This document shows, piece by piece, positions 1 through 5,842 of a stretch of 12,028 nt of DNA. Position numbers and translations under genes: made by a program. The stretch spans positions 1 to 12,028 of the forward strand of contig JBICHM010000188.1 of NCBI GenBank assembly GCA_043101835.1, in the 5' to 3' direction. The DNA comes from JBICHM01 sp043101835. Its GTDB lineage: Bacteria > Planctomycetota > Phycisphaerae > Phycisphaerales > UBA1924. The notes under the pieces are model-generated. The model was not told the DNA's origin. It worked only from the letters and a program-made list of their open reading frames with translations, and searched no databases. The number at the start of each line of letters is the position of its first letter. The first letter of the stretch is position 1.

Positions 1-249
1 CACCTCCATCCGCAGGCGGAAGCGGCTGCCGTTGCGCTCATACGAGAACGGGATCTCCCGGAAGATGCCCCGGTGCGCCTCGCGCGAGAAATCCGCGGCG
101 ATCGTCTCGACGATGCGCAATGAGGCGTCCTCGCGCACCTCGATCGTCACCTGGTAGTCGTTGATGTCCCACGCCACGCCCTGCCCATGCGCGCCCGCGC
201 AGGCCAACAGAGCAGCGCACAGCGCGACGATCGTCCGCAACACCCTCAC
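1..249 (-). CDS. DUF2207 family predicted membrane protein, N-terminal 83 residues (runs off the left edge)
   Basis: The frame opens with GTG at 249-247, overlaps the stop of the LemA gene by 4 bases (GTGA), and stays open to base 1. Residues about 4-20 form a hydrophobic signal segment (LRTIVALCAALLACAGA), followed by 'HGQG' and then the mature part. The mature start (WDINDYQVTIEVREDASLRI, then VETIAADF and RGIFREIP) matches the N-terminal pattern of DUF2207 proteins: a beta-rich extracytoplasmic domain with 'DGSL.VxExI..F' and 'HRGIFREIP'. The family normally continues with transmembrane helices and a low-complexity C-terminus, which lie outside this window. Its biochemical role is unknown. 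LemA and DUF2207 genes are often neighbours, and the overlap here indicates translational coupling. A second in-frame GTG two codons later is an alternative start. Confidence 0.8.
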   Translation of the reverse strand, partial: MRVLRTIVALCAALLACAGAHGQGVAWDINDYQVTIEVREDASLRIVETIAADFSREAHRGIFREIPFSYERNGSRFRLRMEV

Positions 250-806
250 GACAGCGCCTCCCCCACGCTCGGGGCGTCGCCCTCGCGCGGATCCTCCAGT
301 TCGAAGTACTCCCGCGCCCGCAAACCCATCGCCCCGGCGACGAGCACCGAGGGGAAGGTCGCGCGCAGGATGTTCAGGTCGCGCACCACCGCGTTGTAAT
401 ACCGGCGCGCCGCCTGAAGGTCCTCCTCCACATCCACAAGCTGGTCGTGCAGCGAGCGGAACAGCTCGTCGGCGCGCAGGTCCGGGTACGCCTCGGCGAC
501 GGCGAGCAGACGCACCGCGTCACGCCCCACTGCGCTCTCCGCCGGGGCCCGCTTGGCCGGCCCCGCGCCGGCCTCTGCGCGAGCCCGCGTGACATCCTCC
601 ATCGTCTTCGATTCGTGCGCCGCGTACGCCCGCACCACCTCCGCCAGACGCGGCACAAGATCCCACCGCTTCTTCAACTGCACATCGATGTCCGACCACG
701 CGTTCTCGGCGCGCGCGCGGAGGCCGACCAGTCTGTTGAAGGTGACGACCGCCCACACGAGCGCCAGCGCGCCCACGACGATCGCAAGAAGCATCGGTGT
801 CGACAC
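246..806 (-). CDS. LemA family membrane protein
   Basis: This 186-residue protein has the LemA layout. A single N-terminal transmembrane helix (residues about 5-22, LLAIVVGALALVWAVVTF) is followed by a long helical cytoplasmic or periplasmic domain. The hallmark stretches are 'AWSDIDVQLKKRWDLVPRL' (about 36-54), 'AYPDLRADELFRSL' and 'RRYYNAVVRDLN'. The start is set at GTG 806-804, because a GGGAGGG ribosome binding site lies at 820-814, 7 bases upstream. ATG 794-792 is an alternative, and the open frame extends to a TTG at 851. The gene begins 37 bases after the nitroreductase stop and overlaps the DUF2207 gene downstream by 4 bases, so all three may be co-transcribed. The molecular function of LemA proteins is not settled; they are generally described as membrane-associated helical-bundle proteins. 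Confidence 0.9.
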   Translation of the reverse strand: MSTPMLLAIVVGALALVWAVVTFNRLVGLRARAENAWSDIDVQLKKRWDLVPRLAEVVRAYAAHESKTMEDVTRARAEAGAGPAKRAPAESAVGRDAVRLLAVAEAYPDLRADELFRSLHDQLVDVEEDLQAARRYYNAVVRDLNILRATFPSVLVAGAMGLRAREYFELEDPREGDAPSVGEALS

Positions 807-843
807 GGCCGCACCCTCCCCGCTCGGCGCCAGCCTACCCGCC

Positions 844-1578
844 TCACGCAAGGTCCGCGCCCTTCGCGCGGTAGTACGCCCCGATGCCGACGCGATCGGG
901 CGAAACGAACCGCGCCGCCATCACGGCGCTCCACGCCCGCCCGGCGCCGCCGTCGCGCTCGCGCAGGTACGCCTCGTAGCGCGCGTCGTACTCGGCCAGC
1001 TGCGCGCGCACCGTGTCGTCGTCGGGGTAGCGATCGTCGAAGAGCACGCTCGCCGGGTCGAGGCGCGGACGCGCCCGCGGCGATTCGTCCGGCAGCCCCG
1101 CGCACAATCCGTACAGCGGGAAGACCCCCTCGGGCAGGTCGAGCAGCGCATCCACCGCCGGCAGGTCGTTGCGCAGCCCGCCGATGTAGCAGACCCCGTA
1201 CCCCATCGATTCAAGGGCCAGTGCGAAGTTCTGCGCAAAGAGCGATGCGTCGATCACCGCGAGCAGGAAGCCTTCGAGGCGCGTCTCGTACGGCTCGCCG
1301 TGCATCGCCGCCGCGATGCGGTGCCGGCGCGAGTCGCCGCAGATGACGAAGAACGCGCCGCATGAAGCGACCTTCTCCTGCCCCCCCGTGAGCCCGACAA
1401 GGCGCCGGCGCGCGCCCTCGTCGCGCACGCGGATGACGCAGTAGGCCTGCACCGCCGAACTCGTGGACGCCGCCTGCCCGGCCTCCACTGCGCGCAGGAT
1501 GTCGCCCTCCGGAATCGGGTCCGGCCGGTAGCGCCGGATCGACCGGTGCGCCAGCATCGTCTCGATCGTCGGATTCAT
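844..1578 (-). CDS. NfsA-type NAD(P)H-dependent flavin nitroreductase
   Basis: The protein has 244 residues, close to E. coli NfsA (240). The N-terminus 'HRSIRRYRPDPIP' is the FMN-phosphate binding start of the nitroreductase fold, followed by 'AGQAASTSSAVQAYCVI'. The segment 'GYGVCYIGGLRNDLPAVDALL', then 'PLYGLCAGLPDE' and 'RPRL', is the part that separates the NfsA/FRP group from other nitroreductases. The C-terminal 'AEYDARYEAYLRER...W' region also fits the group. Such enzymes reduce nitro compounds, quinones or flavins with NAD(P)H in the cytoplasm; the true substrate cannot be read from sequence. The start ATG at 1578 fits the family N-terminus; an upstream in-frame ATG at 1629 would add 17 residues of no clear family match. 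It diverges from a WYL regulator 88 bases away, which may control it. Confidence 0.88.
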   Translation of the reverse strand: MNPTIETMLAHRSIRRYRPDPIPEGDILRAVEAGQAASTSSAVQAYCVIRVRDEGARRRLVGLTGGQEKVASCGAFFVICGDSRRHRIAAAMHGEPYETRLEGFLLAVIDASLFAQNFALALESMGYGVCYIGGLRNDLPAVDALLDLPEGVFPLYGLCAGLPDESPRARPRLDPASVLFDDRYPDDDTVRAQLAEYDARYEAYLRERDGGAGRAWSAVMAARFVSPDRVGIGAYYRAKGADLA

Positions 1579-1666
1579 GGCCTCATCGTTCGGCACGGCC
1601 GGCGCGCAGGCAAGACAAACCGTCGCCATACTGCGTCCCCGGCCCAAAGCAATCTCGGAGAACATC
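1579..1666. promoter_or_regulatory. Divergent intergenic region between the nitroreductase and the WYL regulator
   Basis: These 88 bases separate two divergent start codons, so they must hold both promoters and any operator for the regulator. The plus-strand gene has a GGAG at 1657-1660, 6 bases before its ATG at 1667. I see no convincing -35/-10 pair on either strand. The annotation rests on gene arrangement only. Confidence 0.45.
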
Positions 1667-2644
1667 ATGCCGACGGACTACTCCCGGATACATAGGCTGC
1701 TGAAGATCATCACCCTCGTGCAGTCGCGCCCCGACTGGAACGCCGAGCGCCTCGCCGCCGAGTGCGCCACCAGCGAGCGCAATCTCTACCGCGACCTCAA
1801 GGAGCTCCGCGGCGCCGGTGTGCCCATCGACTTCGACGACCAGCGCGCCGGCTACCGCATCCGGCGCGATTTCTTCCTCCCGGCCGTGCACCTGACCGGC
1901 GAAGAGGCCATCGCGCTGGCGCTCCTCTGCGAGGAAATCGGCAGCCGCGAACAGGTGCCCTTCCTCAAGCCCGCCTGGCGGGCCCTCAACAAGATCGAGT
2001 CGATGCTCCCCGAGTCCATCCAGGAGGATCTCGGTGCGCTCCGCGGCGCCGTCGCCATCCGCAGCGCGCGCACCAACCCGCCCGACGGCCACAAGGATGT
2101 CTACGACCGCATCGCCGACGCGATCCGCGATGCGCGCACTCTCGAGTGCCGCTACGACTCCACCAACCCCGACTCCGACCCTGAAGAGACCTTCCGCTTC
2201 GATCCCTATGCCCTCTACTTCGGCGTGCGCGCCTGGTACGCCATCGGGCGCCACCACGGACGCGACGAGATCCGCAGCCTCAAACTCAGCCGCTTCACCG
2301 CCTGCACGAAGACCGGCGACGCCTTCGACCGCCCCGATGACTTCAGCGTGGACGCCCACCACGGCCACGCCTGGCGCATGATCCGCGGCCCCCGACACGA
2401 GGTGGAGATCTGGTTCGACGCCGCCTTCGCCCAGACCATGGCCGACACGCGCTGGCACCCCACCCAGGAGATCGAAGAGCACGCCGACGGCTCGGCCACC
2501 TTCCGCTGCACCGTCGATGGGCTTGACGAGATCGTCTGGTGGGTGCTCTCCATGGGGCCGCACTGTGTCGTGAAGGCGCCGAGCGAACTGGCGCAGCGCG
2601 TGCGCGATCTCGCCGAACGCACGGCCACCCACTACCGCGACTGA
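1667..2644 (+). CDS. YafY-type transcriptional regulator with HTH and WYL domains
   Basis: The protein has 325 residues in the usual WYL regulator order. Residues about 5-65 form an HTH_11/DeoR-like winged helix; 'NAERLAAECATSERNLYRDLKELR' is the recognition region and '...AGYRI' the wing. A helical linker follows (about 75-140). The WYL domain lies at about 145-215, with 'FDPYALYF' and 'WYAIGR' at 190-195. A C-terminal WCX-like region (about 243-322) ends in 'WWVLSMGPHCVV' and 'ELAQRVRDL'. WYL domains are thought to bind a ligand, in some cases nucleic acid or nucleotide, and change DNA binding. The ATG at 1667 is preferred for its GGAG site and because family members begin close to the HTH; the frame opens further upstream at 1577. 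The divergent nitroreductase is the most likely target. This is inferred from arrangement only. Confidence 0.9.
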   Translation: MPTDYSRIHRLLKIITLVQSRPDWNAERLAAECATSERNLYRDLKELRGAGVPIDFDDQRAGYRIRRDFFLPAVHLTGEEAIALALLCEEIGSREQVPFLKPAWRALNKIESMLPESIQEDLGALRGAVAIRSARTNPPDGHKDVYDRIADAIRDARTLECRYDSTNPDSDPEETFRFDPYALYFGVRAWYAIGRHHGRDEIRSLKLSRFTACTKTGDAFDRPDDFSVDAHHGHAWRMIRGPRHEVEIWFDAAFAQTMADTRWHPTQEIEEHADGSATFRCTVDGLDEIVWWVLSMGPHCVVKAPSELAQRVRDLAERTATHYRD

Positions 2645-2653
2645 GCCCCGCAT

Positions 2654-2699
2654 CCTCGGAAATGCCCGAGGTGTGCGCACCAATGACGCAGAGGCGTCA
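2654..2699 (+). terminator. Cluster of three inverted repeats after the WYL regulator, possible terminator
   Basis: Ten bases after the regulator stop come three perfect dyads in a row: CCTCGG/CCGAGG (2654-2659 with 2666-2671), the palindrome GTGCGCAC (2673-2680), and TGACGC-AGAG-GCGTCA (2684-2699). The last is a 6-base-pair stem with a 4-base loop. No clear run of T follows, so a standard Rho-independent terminator is not certain. The position suits transcript ending or 3'-end protection. Confidence 0.35.
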
Positions 2700-2898
2700 C
2701 CGGCTTCTCGTATGAAGTGCGCTTGAAATGGTGGAGACGCTGCGATGCGCGCTCCGCCATTCCGTTTCTCTTCAAGGGGAGTGCGGCGCGTGCCGTCACC
2801 TCCGTGGATTCACGCAGCCGCCGGTCGGGCTCCGCATCCTCGCACCACTCTCCAGGGGCGCGGCCGGTTCCAAGCGCGATGCGCACAGGGCTGCGAGT

Positions 2899-2932
2899 CC
2901 CCCGCCTCGGGCAATCCTCCCCGGGGCGGGGG
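2899..2932. terminator. GC-rich hairpin downstream of the sigma factor gene, possible terminator
   Basis: CCCCCGCC (2899-2906) pairs perfectly with GGCGGGGG (2925-2932) across an 18-base loop that can itself partly pair. It begins 14 bases past the stop of the minus-strand sigma factor gene. No T-run follows on either strand. It could be a structural 3' end for either convergent transcript. Confidence 0.35.
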
Positions 2933-2946
2933 TTATGCGTTCGGGG

Positions 2947-3666
2947 TCAGACCACCGGCAGCAGCGCTCGAAGCGAGGCGATCTCCTCGGCGAGCGCGCC
3001 GTCGTCGGCGAGCGTCTCGCGCACCGCCTGCTCGAATGTCGCCCGGAACCGACGCTTCACGGTGTAGATCATCTTCGAGACCGCCTCCCCGTCGGCCACG
3101 CCGATCGCCGCGCCGATCCGCTCGATCGTCGGCTCCGCCCCGGCTCGGACCGCCGGACCCAGCACCCGCATCTCGAACGCCCGCCAATGCGCCTCCAGAC
3201 CCAGAGCGCGGCAGTCGTCCTCCACGCGCTCGATCGTCAGGTGCACCAGGCTCGTCGCCCACCCCTCGTCGAAGGCCGCCTCGGGCGTCGCGGCGCTCGG
3301 TTCGGCGCCGTCGAGATCGCCCAGCGCCACCAGCGGTCGCGAGGGGCTGCGCCGCTCGCTGTTCGACTTCCGGTGCTCGTCGATGAGGAACCGCTGCAAC
3401 GCCGTGAGCAGCAGCGATCGGAAGCGACCCCGATCGGGGTCCGCCCGCTCGATCAGCCGACGCCCCAGCACCACCTCCGCGACGAAGGACTGCGTCAGAT
3501 CCGCCGCGTCCTCGCGCGAGCGACCCGCCCGGCGCAGGTACGCGTAGATGGGGCGCCAGTAGCGACCGAGCAGTCGCTCCAGCTGCGCAGGATCGCTCGT
3601 CGCGCCGATCACCTCAGTCCAGCGCGTCGTCTCGAACCTGGTGATGATCATTTCCGGCACGCGCAT
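2947..3666 (-). CDS. ECF-type RNA polymerase sigma factor, planctomycete kinase-linked type
   Basis: This 239-residue protein starts 'MRVPEMIITRFETTRW'; 'TRF.TTRW' is a frequent N-terminus in planctomycete ECF factors. Region sigma-2 covers about 28-100: 'YWRPIYAYLRRAGRSREDAADLTQSF' (core binding and -10 helices), then 'DPDRGRFRSLLLTALQRFL'. A variable linker follows (about 105-135). The sigma-4 helix-turn-helix is about 170-220: 'TIERIGAAIGVADGEAVSKMIYTVKRRF'. It should redirect RNA polymerase to a dedicated promoter set. No anti-sigma gene is next to it; a Ser/Thr kinase diverges 56 bases away, an arrangement seen in kinase-controlled ECF groups. The start is uncertain: ATG 3666 (GGGG 4 bases upstream), 3651 and 3684 are all in frame, and the frame is open to 3849 inside the kinase gene. 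Confidence 0.87.
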   Translation of the reverse strand: MRVPEMIITRFETTRWTEVIGATSDPAQLERLLGRYWRPIYAYLRRAGRSREDAADLTQSFVAEVVLGRRLIERADPDRGRFRSLLLTALQRFLIDEHRKSNSERRSPSRPLVALGDLDGAEPSAATPEAAFDEGWATSLVHLTIERVEDDCRALGLEAHWRAFEMRVLGPAVRAGAEPTIERIGAAIGVADGEAVSKMIYTVKRRFRATFEQAVRETLADDGALAEEIASLRALLPVV

Positions 3667-3722
3667 TCGCCCCGTGAATTGCATTGCATCAGCACTGCGA
3701 TCGGCAGTATGAGAAAGGCGCC
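3667..3722. promoter_or_regulatory. Divergent promoter region between the sigma factor and the kinase
   Basis: Only 56 bases separate the chosen starts, so the two promoters must overlap. A 9-base dyad, TGCATTGCA (3680-3688), sits near the middle and could be an operator or part of a sigma recognition site. The kinase has an AAAGG at 3714-3718, 4 bases before its ATG at 3723. No standard -35/-10 pair is convincing, which would fit an alternative sigma factor, possibly the ECF factor itself. Confidence 0.4.
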
Positions 3723-5768
3723 ATGACGCGCCAACGCGAAACCCTGAATCCGCGCGCGGCTGCGCGCATCCTCGGGGAAACACTCGGGGAAGACGCCTCG
3801 GTCGAGGTGACGCCAACTGACGCCCCGTCGTCAGTGAGCCCCGTCGCAATCGGGGGTGTTCGGATCATCCGACGCATCGCGACCGGGGGGATGGGCGAGG
3901 TGTACGAGGGGGCGCAGTCCGCACCGAGCCGGCGCGTCGCCGTGAAGATGCTGCCGCCGGGCCTCGTCACCGGCGAGGCGATGCGCCGCTTCCAGTTCGA
4001 GGTCGAGTCGCTCGGGCGTCTGCGCCACCCCGGGATCGCGCAGGTCTACAGCGCCGGCATCGACCGCGCCGACGGCGAGCCGCGTCCCTGGTTCGTCATG
4101 GAGTTCATCGACGGCGCAACCGCGCTCACCGCGCACGCCGAGCGTGAGGGGCTCGGCGTGCGCGAGCGCGTGCGCCGCTTCCTCGACGCCTGCGACGCCG
4201 TGCACTACGGGCATCAGCGCGGCGTCATCCATCGCGATCTCAAGCCCGCCAACATCCTCGTCGGCGCCGACGGCGCCGTGAAGATCATCGACTTCGGCGT
4301 CGCCCGCTCCACCGACGCCGACCTCGCCTCCACGGTCAACACCACCAGCCCCGGACGCATTGTCGGCACCGTGCAGTACATGGCGCCCGAGCAGTGCGAC
4401 GGCGACCCGCGCGACATCGACACGCGCGCCGATGTCTACGCCCTTGGCGTCGTGCTCTACGAGCTGCTATGCGGCGAACTGCCCTACAAGACCCCGCGCA
4501 CCAGTATTGTCGCCGCTGTGCGCGCCGTGCACGAGGCCCAGCCACCCCGGCCATCGTCGTACAACGCGCGCCTGAGAGGTCCGCTCGAAGCGATCATGCT
4601 CAAGGCGCTCGAGAAGGACCGCGAGCGGCGCTACCCCTCTGCCTCCGCGCTCGCCGCGGATCTGCGCCGCTGGCTCGACGGCGAGCCGGTCAGCGCGCAG
4701 CGGCCGTCACGATGGCAGCGCGCCTGCCGCTGGGTGGGCCGCCACCCTGCGCTGACGACGACGGTTGGGTCCGCGTGCGCTGGCGCGATGATCATCGGCG
4801 CCGGGTTCGGCATCAACTGGTGGGCGAACCACCGGCCGCACTCGGTCACGAGGACGACAGGCAACACCGCGCTGCTCCGAAGCCTCGGCGGCGCCGTGCT
4901 GCACGAGTGGGGTCCGGAAGAGAACAGCGATGTCACGTTCGCACGGATCGTCGAGCGCTCCGAAGAACTCGGAGGTGGGCGCATCGCCGTGATCGGATAC
5001 GGGTCGGGGTCGGACCGCGTCGGCGCTGACGGCGTCTACTTCTACGAAGCCGCTCGGCCGGGGATTCCGCTCGAGCGATATTCGCCGAAGGTTCCGGCGG
5101 CGCTGCATGCCGAGCTCAGCGGCGACCCCCCCACGCCGGTCGCCGCGCGCTACGCGATGATCGTCGCCGACATCTTCCCCGACGAGCCCGGCGATGAGAT
5201 CGTCGCCAGCCTCTCGCATGCCCCGCGCTCACCCGCGTGCATCGCGATCCTGAACGCGAATGGCCAGCAACTCGCGGTCGCGTGGCACAACGGGACCATC
5301 GACGACATCGCCTGGATCGCCGACGAGCAGCGCCTCCTCATCCTCGCGCGCAACAGCGAGGCGTCCTGGTCCGAGCGCGGCGTCACGACCTCCGCCCCGG
5401 ACCAGATCCACCCCGCCGTACTCTTCCGGTACCAACCCGTCGTCGGGCAGGACGGGCTGATCCACACCAGCGATCGCGCCGGCGACATCGAGCCCGACTG
5501 GTACCGCGCCCTGCTCCCCCAGTCGGCGTACGAACACCTCGCCGACCACGGGCGCCCCTGGCAACTCAGCGCCCGCACTCACGCAGGCGACCCGACACGC
5601 ACCTGGCTGCGACTGATCCTCAACGGGACGGACAACTTCGAACTGAAGATCAGCCCCGACGGCCGCTTCACCGAGCGCTTCGTCTCTGAGCCCACGCGCA
5701 CGCTCTATCCGGATGTGCCGTACGAGGCGTGGGAGTTGGGGGAGCTGCCGGCACTCCGCCCCCGGTGA
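3723..5768 (+). CDS. Transmembrane serine/threonine protein kinase with an uncharacterised C-terminal domain
   Basis: The protein has 681 residues. The kinase domain spans about 44-315 and all key residues are present: glycine loop 'ATGGMGEV' (53-60), Lys75 in 'VAVK', Glu93 or Glu95 of helix C, 'HRDLKPAN' (170-177, Asp172 catalytic), 'DFG' (190-192), and 'GTVQYMAPEQ' (215-224). A juxtamembrane part, 'RRWLDGEPVSAQRPSRWQR' then 'WVGRHPAL', is typical of planctomycete kinases. It leads to one transmembrane helix at about 344-367. The last 310 or so residues should lie outside the cytoplasmic membrane. They match nothing I can name, though 'VADIFPDEPGDEIVAS' resembles the 'D.dGDG..EIVV' core of FG-GAP/VCBS propeller repeats. 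It diverges from an ECF sigma factor and precedes an FHA-phosphatase gene by 74 bases. The ATG at 3723 has an AAAGG 4 bases upstream; an in-frame ATG at 3684 lacks one. Confidence 0.92.
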   Translation: MTRQRETLNPRAAARILGETLGEDASVEVTPTDAPSSVSPVAIGGVRIIRRIATGGMGEVYEGAQSAPSRRVAVKMLPPGLVTGEAMRRFQFEVESLGRLRHPGIAQVYSAGIDRADGEPRPWFVMEFIDGATALTAHAEREGLGVRERVRRFLDACDAVHYGHQRGVIHRDLKPANILVGADGAVKIIDFGVARSTDADLASTVNTTSPGRIVGTVQYMAPEQCDGDPRDIDTRADVYALGVVLYELLCGELPYKTPRTSIVAAVRAVHEAQPPRPSSYNARLRGPLEAIMLKALEKDRERRYPSASALAADLRRWLDGEPVSAQRPSRWQRACRWVGRHPALTTTVGSACAGAMIIGAGFGINWWANHRPHSVTRTTGNTALLRSLGGAVLHEWGPEENSDVTFARIVERSEELGGGRIAVIGYGSGSDRVGADGVYFYEAARPGIPLERYSPKVPAALHAELSGDPPTPVAARYAMIVADIFPDEPGDEIVASLSHAPRSPACIAILNANGQQLAVAWHNGTIDDIAWIADEQRLLILARNSEASWSERGVTTSAPDQIHPAVLFRYQPVVGQDGLIHTSDRAGDIEPDWYRALLPQSAYEHLADHGRPWQLSARTHAGDPTRTWLRLILNGTDNFELKISPDGRFTERFVSEPTRTLYPDVPYEAWELGELPALRPR

Positions 5769-5842
5769 TCGCCAGCCCCACCCTGCAGGTGGTCTTCATC
5801 TCCGGCCCGGCGCCCTACACTTCCCCCTCTGCAAGAGGGGAT
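5769..5842 (+). promoter_or_regulatory. Kinase-phosphatase intergenic region with two inverted repeats, one covering the ribosome binding site
   Basis: CCACC-CTGCA-GGTGG (5778-5792) lies just after the kinase stop and is followed by a pyrimidine-rich stretch, so it could be a weak terminator. CCCCTCT-GCA-AGAGGGG (5824-5840) is a perfect 7-base-pair hairpin with a 3-base loop. Its right arm contains the AGAGG Shine-Dalgarno sequence for the ATG at 5843. A weak -10-like TACACT lies at 5816-5821, without a good -35. The hairpin could limit translation of the phosphatase relative to the kinase, or be a protein binding site. Confidence 0.4.

Larger units (their letters stand above)
2645..2946. other. 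302-base gap between convergent genes, no credible gene
   Basis: The stops of the WYL regulator (plus) and the sigma factor (minus) face each other across this gap. Open frames exist on both strands, but none has a ribosome binding site, hydrophobic pattern or family resemblance that I recognise. I see no tRNA-like T-loop. The gap holds a cluster of small dyads at 2654-2699 and a GC-rich hairpin at 2899-2932, both listed separately. There is also an 11-base direct repeat, CCGCATCCTCG, at 2648-2658 and 2832-2842, which may be chance. Confidence 0.6.

Noticed and set aside
1583..2683. 366-codon minus-strand frame opposite the WYL regulator
   Set aside because: It is a Gly/Ala/Val/Glu-rich shadow of a recognisable HTH-WYL protein, with no motif or ribosome binding site of its own.
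2899..2946. The 'GGGGTCAGACC' sequence near the hairpin as a mobile-element end
   Set aside because: There is no transposase, second terminal repeat or target duplication in the window, so it is most likely chance.
2728..3726. 332-codon plus-strand frame over the gap and the sigma factor
   Set aside because: Most of it is antisense to the sigma factor, with Arg-rich composition and no recognisable domain.
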